NCBI GenBank assembly: GCA_000231825.2
Contig: JH720304.1
Span: 534,724-598,723, forward strand
Reading direction: 5' to 3'
Length of the DNA stretch: 64,000 nt
Origin: Tetrahymena elliotti 4EA
Lineage: Eukaryota; Ciliophora; Oligohymenophorea; Hymenostomatida; Tetrahymenidae
Every line of letters begins with the position of its first letter. The first letter of the stretch is position 1. This document shows positions 54,401 through 64,000 of the stretch, piece by piece. A program made the position numbers and the translations under genes. Below the pieces are notes generated by a model. It was not told the DNA's origin and did no database searches. It saw only the letters and a program-made list of their open reading frames with translations.

Positions 54401-54887
54401 TTAGAGATAATCTAATCAATAATTTATGAGTTAAAAGTCTGGATAGGTTTCATATGAAAACTCTTTTGAGCATTAAGTAATTAATCATTAGATACCTATT
54501 TCTTCAAGCCCTCCTCCTTAATTTAATGATATTGAAGATGAAGATGACTTAAGCTTATAAGGTGAAGCTTAGGCTTATTTTAAAAAAGTTAAAAAAATTC
54601 CTGATCGTGCAAATGCAATCCCTGATTCATCTCCCAAAATCGATCCTTTGAGACCAAAAGACAAATAAATTTTTGTCAGAAAACCTATTTTCAATGTTGT
54701 CAAGAAAAAAGAAATTAAAATTGATAAAGACAAAGATAAATTACCTTAATTCTTTGAAAGATCAATTTAGTATTAAAAGTCTGTTATGAATATCCTTAAT
54801 TACGAAAGATAAAGAGCTATGATATAAATCAACTACGAGAATTCTTTATCCAAATTAAATATTTCTAAACAAATTATAAATCAATGA
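51442..54887 (+). CDS. protein with two cyclic-nucleotide-binding domains
   Basis: ATG at 51442 (MSEQNSNNKRQSIIQSRNYL). An intron starting GTATAT near 51530 joins DLVWILNKKIKSEHENLLIK. CNB domain 1 begins LKLPFFEDMQKYFGEELLGR and VENFNTGDYLLKEGSCSNEM; it is interrupted by a long charged coiled-coil insert (51800-52620), then resumes ILEQGEYFGMNSLQENKIQD. CNB domain 2 is VLEKNALVYKKGDLSQHLFI, ILEGEVEVR, then after an acidic insert LGKGSLFGESEILKNTERKS. Domain 2 keeps the phosphate-cassette pattern FGE...R-K-S, whereas domain 1 has FGM and no arginine, so only domain 2 looks able to bind cAMP or cGMP. The C-terminal half is disordered, with an acidic patch (DIEDEDDLSLQGEA) and a Lys-rich end. 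TGA at 54885-54887. No kinase or channel domain is visible. Confidence 0.85.
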
Positions 54888-55652
54888 AATATTCACTTCA
54901 AAAATTGTGAATTAATTTGTCATAATTCTAAATATAATTATCAATATTTTAATCATTGTTGGTTGAATAATTTAGATTTGCAAAAATTTAAATATTATTT
55001 GACATTTATTTATCAGTATTTTTGTGTATATCAAAAGTTAAAAAATTTAAAAAAAAATAAAAAAATAAATGTTTGGTTTTTAATATTTTTTTGAATTTTT
55101 TAAATCAGTAATACCTTGTGAAAAATTATCATAATTAATTTCTTTATTGTTTAAAGTTGTTTGGTATGTATTCTGTGTTGAGTGAAATGGAAAGAGTATG
55201 ATGTGAGTGTGCTATTTTAGAGCTAACTCAAATCATTTAGTATTAATTTAGATTTTTCAACATCTAAATATTTCTTCAAATAGGACTAAAAAGTAATTTT
55301 TTTGAGTATTAATAAAAAGAGAAATAACATTTTTTTTTATTCTTAAAAGAAAATTCAATAGATATAAAGAATTTAAGAATTACTTAAAATTAAATCAATT
55401 TAATTTAGCTTAGTTACCAGAAAATTGGAACCAAGATAGTAATTATTATTTTTAGATCAATAGAAATATCTATTAACAAAACTACCTACTATTAATTTAA
55501 TAATTAGAATTTTAAGATACAGATAAACTAATTTTGAAAATACTTTAGAATAAAATAAATATTCATTTAAATTAAAAGACTATAAATCCATAAAACATAA
55601 ATACAAAATGTTTTAACTCTAAAGATATTTTACAAAATAATTTAACTTATTT
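54888..55652. other. convergent intergenic region
   Basis: AT-rich spacer between two 3' ends; no gene was seen. Confidence 0.45.
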
Positions 55653-58580
55653 TCAAAAAACTAGCTTTTCTTTTAGTTCTTATTATAATTATTCAGGCAA
55701 AAGACCCTCATCCTCTATAAATTTTCTGTAAGGATCTATACAGAATTCCTCACTAGATTTGCTAGATGGTGTATCTATTTAATAAATTTTATTTTTATCC
55801 TTTTAGGAGAAATTTTCATCATCACTTTCATTATTTTATTCAAGATCAATTTTCTTTTGGTTTTGAGCAGAGGTGTTTGTTGGGTTATTAGTCAAAATAT
55901 TATTTGAAGCGTCTTTATTAAGTTTATTTATTGGATTATCAAGTAAATTAAGGACTTAGTTTTCTTTAATTTCAACTTATTTGAAGTATTTATCTTTTTA
56001 TTACAAAGAAACTTGCATTTAATTTTTATAAACATCTTGCCTTAGCTGCTCAATATGAGAATTCTTGGAAATACCTGGCTGCTAAGGCTGTCTTTAAACT
56101 TTAGATTCATTAGTTTTTAGTATTTTAGATTCATAAAAATCTATTAGAAAATCTGTATCATAGGCTTTAACTTCATGAGTGTTTAAGATTGTAGGAGTTG
56201 GAGTAACACCACTTTTTCTTTTTTCCCATTAAATTTCAAGATAAATATTCTTATTTAGAATTTTTGATGAGAGCACTCCTACTGCTTTGTCTTTATATTT
56301 AAAATGGCCTGTTATAGGAATTACCTCATCTCTAATAAACTCATCATCTTCATCGCTTTACTGAATTTCTGAATTTTAATCCACATTAGTAAGAATAGGT
56401 TGAGCTACTTTTTTATTATCTTTTCTGCCTTAAATACAAATATTGCCTTTTTATTCTAACTTGTCATAATTCAGCAATTTGTAGGTAGTTTGTTGTGGTT
56501 TTTATTTTTTGGGCTCTTTTTCCTTATCAATTTAAGCATTCTTATTTGGATTATTATTGTCATCAGAAGTACCTGGTTCTTTGTAATTAATGTTAATACT
56601 TTTTGCACTATCCACTGATACATTATCTATAACTTCAAGTTACTATGATAAAGTCTGTTGAGGATTCAATACAATTTCTTTGATTGTTCCTTTTTTGTTT
56701 ATTTCATCTTTCCCTTTACTTTTTTTCTTTGAAGATGATTGCTCTTGTATCTTTTCTGTGTTGACTTAATATTTATTCACAATTTAGCTAAGAATTTAGT
56801 TTTACTTTTCGTTTTCTATTTTATTCAATAAATCTTTTAACTGCTGTTCTATTTCTTTACCAAGATTTCTCTCTTCAGCTTTCCTTTAAATCTACTCAAT
56901 TAAATCAGCATTAGTTTCATCTTAGTTACTACTGTCTTCTTCTAAACTTCTTAATTATTTGTTATTATCTGGCTATTCTTTATTCTCTTAAGTTTTTGCC
57001 TCTTCTCTTTCTTTGTCTTCATTGAATGGACTCTCAGCATAGTTCTATTTCTAAGTTTTCCTTCTTGTATTATATTTTCTTCTTCTTCCTAAATCATCAA
57101 CAGTAAAGCTTTCATCTTCTTTTCCATTCTTTGAATTAGCTTAATTTGATTAAACATTACTTCTTGATCTTCTACCAGGTCTTCGTCTTCCATCAGTTTA
57201 ATTATTATTAGAATTCTAACTAGGCTAGGTTCCTTGCTTAGCTTAGTTTTTATTTTCCTCTAAAATCTATTACTACAACCCATTATTTATCAAAGGTTAA
57301 TTAGAAAGATCCTCTTTCTTCACATTCATAAGTATCTCGGCATTTCTATGAGCTTACAAAAGAAATTAATTCTAATAATTTTATAATAAAATTGGATTTT
57401 ATAAAGCAGCTTGCAATTAACCATTTTATTATTAATTCTATTGCTATTGTTGTTACTATTACAATATAAAAGGAAGTTATTACATAGCTTAAAGCTACAG
57501 CTAGGCTAAGTTTTAAAATTAAAATTGTTACTATAACAGTTGAGGATTTATTTGTTAAAACTAAATTTCATTAGAGACAGTTTTATTAAGATCTATAAAT
57601 TAAGGTAAATTCGCAGATTGTTATTATTATTATTATTATTAAGGATTAATTTAATTTAAATTTATTTAGTGCATGTTGGGAGCTTCTTTTTCATTTGACT
57701 TAACTTTTTTCTAAATTTTTTCTAAAAAATCTGGATTGATTTTCTCATTCTCTTTCTTAAGATTTGTTCTTGTTCTTCTAGGTTTGCTGTTAATAAATCT
57801 CATAGCATCTTTTAATAACTAGTTGTCTTCTTTGTTATTAAAAGCAATTTCAGATTCATTTAAATTTTATCTTTTTCTACGAGTTCTTTTTTAAGGTTTT
57901 ATTTCTGAATAAGTTGAATCATTTTAAGTATTACCTTACCCCCTTTTTCTTCGACTTCTTGTTGTTGTACTTTTCTTTTAATTTTGTTAGTTTTTCTTTT
58001 AAGACAAACCAGAGCTAGAATTTGAAGAATTTTCTTCATCACCATCTTCTGATTCAATCATTTTTTTCTTTCTCTACCCTTTTTACCTTCTTGTGTTCTT
58101 TTTTCTTTCCACATTATGAGAAGGAATTTCTTCTTCCATTCCAATAAATTCATCTTCATCTTCATATTCTTCCATAACCATTCCCTTTTCCAAAGGATTT
58201 TAATAATCTTCATCAGATGTTGTTTTGCTTATGCTTGATTCAGGAAATGTTTCATTTTAATTAACCTCAGATGTAATTTAATTATTTTTTTATTTTTTCT
58301 AATTTTTGTCATCATTAATATTTTCTTTTTATTTGTTATCCATAGTATCATATATATGTTCTAAAATATTGCTAACTTCGATATTATTATTAGTAGCATC
58401 TACATTCAAAACTGCTGGTTCAATTTCAATATTTTAATTATCATTTTAATCTTTTGAATCATCTGAACTGTAAAGCCTTTTCTTGTTTCCTACTTCATTT
58501 AAATTAATATCGCCTTCCTCTTCTTCTTTAATATCAATATTAGGCATATTACGCATACTATCATCAACTATATCAGCCAT
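55653..58580 (-). CDS. nuclear-type protein with chromoshadow-like domain and basic patches
   Basis: A single exon of 976 codons, ATG at 58580 (MADIVDDSMRNMPNIDIKEE) to TGA 55653-55655, 975 residues. The N-terminal half alternates acidic runs (EEYEDEDEFIGMEEEIP) with Arg/Lys patches that resemble AT-hooks or nuclear localisation signals (RSRRKRGQG, KPRRTRT, GRRRPGRRSRS, GRRRKYNTRR). A Gln-rich middle contains a pure TAA-encoded Gln run. At about residues 750-813 a folded block (HFKYKDKAVGVLSS, YLEIQWEKRKSGVTPTPT, YDTDFLIDFYESKI) lines up with the chromoshadow-like domain of the HP1-like gene at 9375-11019, sharing Y-x-x-(V/I)-Q-(F/W)-x-x-R-x-S-G-x-x-P-x-P-T and the final aromatic-aromatic-E helix. 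No chromodomain is present. Likely a chromatin protein; partner binding is inferred. Confidence 0.8.
57616..57643 (-). repeat. TAA-run encoding poly-Gln
   Basis: Seven consecutive TAA triplets on the coding strand, read as glutamine, inside the chromoshadow-like gene. In the standard code this would be a block of stops, so it is direct evidence for the altered code. Confidence 0.9.
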
Positions 58581-59026
58581 TGCTAAAATGTTAAATTATT
58601 AAATGTTTTTTGAATTAGTTTTTTTCCTCTTCGAAAATGCTAAAAAATTTAAAAATAAATTAATTAGTATGAAATGAATTCATAGGTGAAAAACTTTAAA
58701 ATTGTATAAAAGTTAATTATAAGAAGGATTATTTAGATAGGAGGGAACAATAATTAAATAGTCTTTAAGAGGAATTTTCATTTTTTTAAATTTTAATTAA
58801 AAATTCAACTTTTTTCTAAAATAAATTATAGACACACTCATTTGCGATCTTCAAATTATTTACAAAAAGGCAACACGCTATATACAAAACTAAAGCTTTT
58901 CTTGTTATCAACATTTTACAAATATCTAAATATGGCTTTGATCCTTTGATATTTACTAAGTTATCTATGGATTCTTAAAATTTATGGAACATTCATTCAA
59001 AGAAAATCATATTATTATTCTTTTAA
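58581..59026. other. intergenic, no gene seen
   Basis: Short AT-rich spacer downstream of the CS-domain gene and upstream of the chromoshadow-like gene. Confidence 0.45.
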
Positions 59027-60339
59027 TCAAACTTGCCATGCTTCCCACTCAAAAGGATCAGCTATATAGTTCCTTTTCTTGTTTCTCATTTCAGTGCAAT
59101 ACTTATAAAATTAATGTTTTTATAAACAATTAAAAGAAAAAAGCTATTGAAATTTACCATTTTATCTCTTGTAATTTGATTTTAAATAGCCTTCTGCTCT
59201 GCTAATTTTTCTCTAATTAATCTTTTATCTGATATCATTCTTTCTTCTCTTAAGTGGTATTAGTCTTCTTTTTCGTCTCTTTTCATTTCAGTATCTGCTA
59301 AAAGTGAAAAGCCTGCTTCAAATTAATCTTGATAGAGCCTGTAAATTTCCCACCAAATATACTAATTATGAGGATTATGATGCAATTCAGCATGTATATT
59401 TCTCCAAACATAAGGAGAAGGAGATTTTAAAATCTCCATTGTAATTGTACCCATTTCTGTTTAATACCACTTTGAATGATGAGCATTCATGAATTTATAT
59501 GTTTTGATATTTAAGTAAAAAAGCACTGGAAAATCACCTGTAAAAGCAACTGCACTTACTGTCAATTCAGGGAGGGTAATACTAACATTAAGTCTATGCA
59601 TTTCTAAATACCCTTTAAAAATTAGCAAAATTTAATAACTTATATTATATATTGTTCAAATTAAATAAAAATAATTATTCAAAAATCAAACCAATTCATC
59701 AAACAATTAGAAAAACAGTATTTTTTTTCACTTGATATTATTTAATGATTTTAAAAACACTTATTTTTTACCAGGAACATCTATTTTAGGACTAAATTTT
59801 ATTTTCATGAATATATGTGTCATGTTCTAGGCCCACATGTAGCAAGGTTCAGCTCTTTTTATGTTGAAATTTAAAATAAATTCATAAGAAAAGAAAATTG
59901 ATATTCTTACTTAACTAATGAAGGAGATTGATCTGGTAGAAGATTTGTCAAATTTGAAAAAATTTAAATATTTTCTAATTTAAGTTTTTTTCTTATTTTA
60001 ACAAACTCCTCATATAAATCTCTCTGCTTTGGGTTATAATATTTTGCTATCAATGTAGATGATGCGTTAAACCATCCTTTATGAATGGTATGATGAAGAC
60101 ATCTATTTATTTAAAGTAAAAATCCACTAATTTTTAGAAAATCATTTAATTTGTTTTTACTGCAATCCTATTATTTCATCTTTTTCAATAAGATCATTAA
60201 TAAGAACCAAACTCTCTGCCTCAGATTTCACATCTTAAAATATTTCCAAGTAGTTTGTATCATCCTCAGATTTCTAATTGCAGCTTGTTTAAATAATTTG
60301 TGCAAATATAGCTGCTAGAATAATAATCTTTTTCTTCAT
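59027..60339 (-). CDS. secretory-pathway CS/p23-like domain protein
   Basis: ATG at 60339 opens MKKKIIILAAIFAQIIQTSC, a good signal peptide. Exons then encode LEIFQDVKSEAESLVLINDL; CLHHTIHKGWFNASSTLIAK with LYEEFVKIRKKLKLENIQIF; and a p23/CS-type beta-sandwich: YMWAQNMTHIFMKIKFSPKI, LNVSITLPELTVSAVAFTGD, FPVLFYLNIKTYKFM, HSKWYQTEMGTITMEILKSP, ending in a Trp motif. A charged helical tail follows (MKRDEKEDQYHLREERMISD) and the end is YIADPFEWEAWQV at TGA 59027-59029. Introns near 59090-59155, 59610-59770, 59870-59910 and 60105-60165. CS domains are normally cytosolic Hsp90 co-chaperone modules, so a secretory leader is unusual; a luminal folding or binding role is inference. No transmembrane segment or KDEL-like signal is seen. 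Confidence 0.78.
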
Positions 60340-61569
60340 ATTAAATACAAATTAATAATACTGAATTTAATTTATCAACCAAAAATCTTTAACAAGCAAA
60401 TATTATAATTTCTCAGTATTTGAAAATATTAAGATATTTGCTAATTAATCACTAAAAATAAATTAAAAATTATTTTAAAATCTAACTTAATCATTTTTTA
60501 AGTGAATTATTTAACAACAAAATTGAAAAATTAATTTAAAATTAATTTTAGATTGAATTATTATTGTCAAAATAAAAAAATATTTTAAAAAATAAATTTT
60601 AATTCATCTTTCGTTTTTAATCTTTAACTAATTTATAAGTAATAATGATTTTGAAGTACTTCTTTTCATAAAACAAAAATGATAATTTCTTAATCTAATT
60701 CAAGCTATTATTCAAATTAGAGCTAAAATAAATTATTCCGACATCATTTAATTAGTTCAATCTACCATTTTTATTAAAATTTATTAGAGTTAACTTTGTA
60801 ATTTATTTATCAAAAAATTTAAAATGTTTTTTAAGTTTTATATCTATCTCCTAAAACTTTTTTGGAATTAGTAAATATTTAAAATTAATAATATGAATAA
60901 ACAAGATGCTTTTATTATATTATTTTGTAATTTTTCGAATATTTTATGATTTTAAATATGATATAATTTCTGAACAGAAGATAGTAAGAATTTATTAATT
61001 ATAATAAAGATATTTCTATTAGTTTTAGCATAGAGGTATTGTTCGTTTTTGAGCTATTTTAAATGCAAAATTGATAAATTTTTTTTGAGATTGTTTAAGA
61101 AAAGAATTGAATTTATTTATGTTCGTTAATTTTGCTTAAGAGTTAATAATATGAGCAAAATGGGATTAAAATAAATGAAAATAATATCAAAATATTGTTA
61201 ACCTATTATTAATATTAGACAGATCATAATACGTTTTTAAGATTGGTTAAAAAATTGATTCTAATGAATGAAGAATCTATACATAAAAGAATAATTTGAT
61301 TGTTTTTTGATAAGAAGTTTAACTTGTATAACAAAGAAATCAATAGAAGTTCAAATGTTAAAATTGGTTATGATAACTGGTTAGTAATATAAGACAATCA
61401 AAAAAGCTGATTAAAAAAACTAAGATATATTTAAGAATTATTATTGATTGAATAAGCAAACTAAAATCAAATTAAGCCAAAGTAGGATAGAAAGCTGATA
61501 TTAACAAAACATATTATTTTTGATTCACATATTTGAGAATAAAAGGGTAAGCAATAACTTTATTACAAG
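60340..61569. promoter_or_regulatory. divergent intergenic region
   Basis: About 1.2 kb between two divergently transcribed genes. Very AT-rich; no coding frame or specific motif was recognised. Confidence 0.4.
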
Positions 61570-63681
61570 ATGGCTTAGAAGTAGTTTAGATTAACTAGTG
61601 ACGGATTTCGTAAAAGTGTGAGATAGGAAGTCAGTTAAAAATTTTCAAAGGAAGAGAAGCTATTTTATGAAGTATTTGAAGAAAAGGGTTATAAAAAAGA
61701 AAATAAGATAACAAAAAATAGTCCTATCTTTGAAAAGAAATATAATACTTAAAATGATGTCATATTTTTCTTGATTGAGTAGGTTGAACAACAATATTAA
61801 TACTGTACAGTAGAGCAGCTTGTAAATAAAATCATAGACACTATTCAAACTTTTCATTTAGATAATCAAGAAGATTAAGTAGAAATTAACACTCTCCTTG
61901 AATATCAAAAGCTGCTTTACTAAATTTATGATAAATATGCCTAGCGTTCCTAAATACAAAATCCTAAACGTGAAAAATGCTATATGGAGATATACCATAT
62001 CAAGAATCTAGAATTAGTGACAGATATATTCAAACATTATCAGTAAACATTCGATATTTTCGTTTGATTTAAACTTATTTAAAAAATGATTGCAATCTTA
62101 ATGATTAAAAATCATACTTTAGTCAGAATATTTACATAATGGCATCAAATAAAAGAATTTCTCATCAAGAACTTCAAAAGAAAATTTATTATTAAATTTT
62201 TAAATTTAATAATTTTAATAAGAAAATCAATACAATAAAAGATACTAAGGATACAATTTTATTATAAAGCGAATAAAAACAAACATTAAAACTGATAAGA
62301 TATTTAAGTATGACATAGAAAGGAGAGTTAAATTGCAATAAAAATTGAATATAAATTTTATCAAAGAATTCAGCTATTTCAAAATTTACTTTTACATTAT
62401 TTTTCTAAGGTTTTATTTTAAAAATGATTGTCCTTTCAATCAATAAAAAGTAAACTTTATTCAGAATATTTACATAGAAGGATCAAATAAAATAATTTCT
62501 CATCAAGAATTTCTTAAGAAACTTGTTTATTTTTATAGAAAAAAGAATTATTTTAATTGGAAAAACAAACAATAAAAGATAATAAGTATAAAAATTTATT
62601 AAAAAGCAAATAAAAACATAAAAGCTGATAAGATAAAGAAGTATGACCTTATGAAGGATAGTAAAATTGTAATATAAATTCAATCAAAGAATTAAACTAT
62701 TTCAAAATTTATTTTTATATCATTTTTCGATAGCTTGACTTACTTATTTCAAAATGATTGTCCTTCTAATGATTAAAAGGCATTATTCAGAATATTTACA
62801 TAATAAATAGCTTCAAATAAAGTAATTTCTCATCAAGAATTTCATAAGAAAATAGATTATTTAATTTTAAAAAAACCATTAACAAAAGATAATAAAAAAT
62901 TTATTTTAAAGAAAATAAAAAAATAAAAGCTGATAAGATATTTAACTCATCATAAATTAAATCAAAAAATTAACTATTTCAAAATTTTTTTTTTTTTATT
63001 TTTCAATAATTTTTTAATTAATAAATTAGAATTAAATACAAGGCAAGATTAGTAAATAAAGAAAATGTCTCAAGTTTGCTCAGTCAAATTGAGAAAACAG
63101 AGCCATCTTATAAAAGTATTTATGAATAAAAGAGTTAAAATTTATGGAAAGAAGTTTTCTCAGAAAAGGCTACTCATTTAGAAATTGTTGTTTTGGGTAA
63201 AAAGAAAGTAAGCAATGGAAAAAATAATACAAACCTTGATGAATCTTCAGTGAATAATAGTGAAAATGATAAGAACAAAGACTATGAATAGATATCAAAG
63301 GTTATGGTTGATTTCAATCTGATTTATGCTTGCATTCATCCTAAACAATTTGAAAATAATAATGTTCATACAAAAGTTAACATTTAGTTCAAAGATTAAA
63401 CACCAAACCCACCATACCCAGGTCTTACAACTATTTAAATGGGATTCAACTTTATTTTAGACACTGAAACTAAGCTTTATGTCATGGATTAATTATTAAA
63501 CTATTTCTGCTCTGATATAGATAAACTTAATTATGAAATCAGCGAAAGAACAAATATCATTAATGACATCCTTCTCTCTTTTAAATAAAAAATTGTATAT
63601 AAATAGCAAAGAGGTTTGGAAGAAAATCACTAAAACTAAGAACGTGATGCATGCTCTATTCAACAGTGCTCTATATTTTGA
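61570..63681 (+). CDS. unknown protein, two exons with a long repeat-bearing intron
   Basis: Exon 1 (61570-62042) starts MAQKQFRLTSDGFRKSVRQE. Exon 2 (63030-63681) ends at TGA 63679-63681. Joined across the GTAAAC...TTAG intron they give 375 codons (374 residues), with the junction reading DIFKHYQIKYKARLVNKENV. The protein is hydrophilic and largely helical (KFSKEEKLFYEVFEEKGYKK, VEQLVNKIIDTIQTFHLDNQ), has a Ser/Asn/Asp/Lys loop (KKKVSNGKNNTNLDESSVNN) and a more structured later part (VMVDFNLIYACIHPKQF, PPYPGLTTIQMGFNFILDTE, YVMDQLLNYFC). No known domain was recognised. The alternative, a separate short gene ending at TGA near 62071, is less likely because exon 2 has no good start of its own. 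Confidence 0.72.
62052..63010 (+). repeat. three tandem copies of a ~330-bp unit within an intron
   Basis: Unit starts fall near 62081, 62421 and 62751 at the shared motif aaaatgattgtccttc (variant in copy 1). Each copy then has agaatatttacat, a segment with atttctcatcaagaa, a run containing aaaagataataag, gctgataagata, and ends with aactatttcaaaattt. Spacing is about 338 and 330 bp; copy 3 is shortened to about 260 bp. Copies differ by scattered substitutions and indels. No long frame runs through them. Confidence 0.85.
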
Positions 63682-64000
63682 AAAACCTAAAATTATTAAA
63701 AAAAAAATACTTAATTCTAACATTCTTATCAAATTTTATAAACAAATCAATTAAATCCTATATTTTATATATCCACAATACTTAATTTGAATTATTAACT
63801 TCTTTCGATTTAAAAACTCCTTATTCATCCAAATATGTTTTCAATTTTGTCTTCTTTAAATAATAATTTTATAAATTTTAAAATACTTCAAATAAACATT
63901 AAAATTTATTTGGAAATTTTACAACAACATTATGTATTTTTACAAAAATAAACAATTTATTAAATTGAAAAAAATTTTAATTTATATAAATTCATTTCTA
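63682..64000. other. 3' flank to window edge
   Basis: AT-rich sequence after the last gene; no gene was seen before the right edge. Confidence 0.45.

Overview
The window reads as nuclear DNA of an oligohymenophorean ciliate, most like Tetrahymena. Composition is extremely AT-rich. Open frames of conserved genes (RNA polymerase III subunit 2, VPS45, kinesin-2, tetraspanin, MORN and chromoshadow proteins) are full of TAA and TAG at glutamine positions and end only at TGA. Introns are AT-rich GT...AG, mostly about 50-130 nt. A standard-code ORF search therefore shows only fragments; every gene below was read with TAA/TAG = Gln and TGA = stop.

Layout. 1-3455 (-): HEAT-repeat protein resembling PP4/PP2A regulatory subunits, running off the left edge. 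4190-8740: three decayed tandem copies of a membrane-protein gene. 9375-11019 (-): HP1-like chromodomain plus chromoshadow protein. 12148-16100 (-): large Gln/Asn/Ser-rich unknown. 16746-18153 (-): MORN-repeat protein. About 19085-20986 (-): protein with a Met-Gly-Asn-Gln-Cys-Cys lipidation N-terminus and an EF-hand-like region. 20987-26472: a gene-poor AT desert. 26473-27702 (-): tetraspanin. 30526-33202 (-): VPS45. 34250-38735 (+): Pol III second-largest subunit. 39266-42618 (+): broken beta-helix/Cys-rich/multi-TM receptor-like gene. 43319-44149 (+): multi-TM unknown. 44902-45789 (-): ORF with a Cys-rich tail. 46765-50496 (-): kinesin-2. 51442-54887 (+): double cyclic-nucleotide-binding protein. 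55653-58580 (-): second chromoshadow-like protein. 59027-60339 (-): secretory CS-domain protein. 61570-63681 (+): unknown gene whose single intron carries three tandem repeats.

The genes are monocistronic and face both ways, and no operon-like grouping is seen. Housekeeping functions (transcription, vesicle fusion, ciliary transport) sit beside lineage-specific ones. The MORN and lipidated genes use a distinctly richer, optimised codon set, suggesting high expression.

The most notable points are two proteins with the same divergent chromoshadow-like motif in one window, the long repeat-filled intron near the right edge, the decayed gene triplet, the receptor-like gene disrupted by four shifts of the same sign, and a previously hidden 295-codon ORF with a striking cysteine pattern. 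No telomere repeat, tRNA, rRNA, CRISPR or recognisable transposon was seen.
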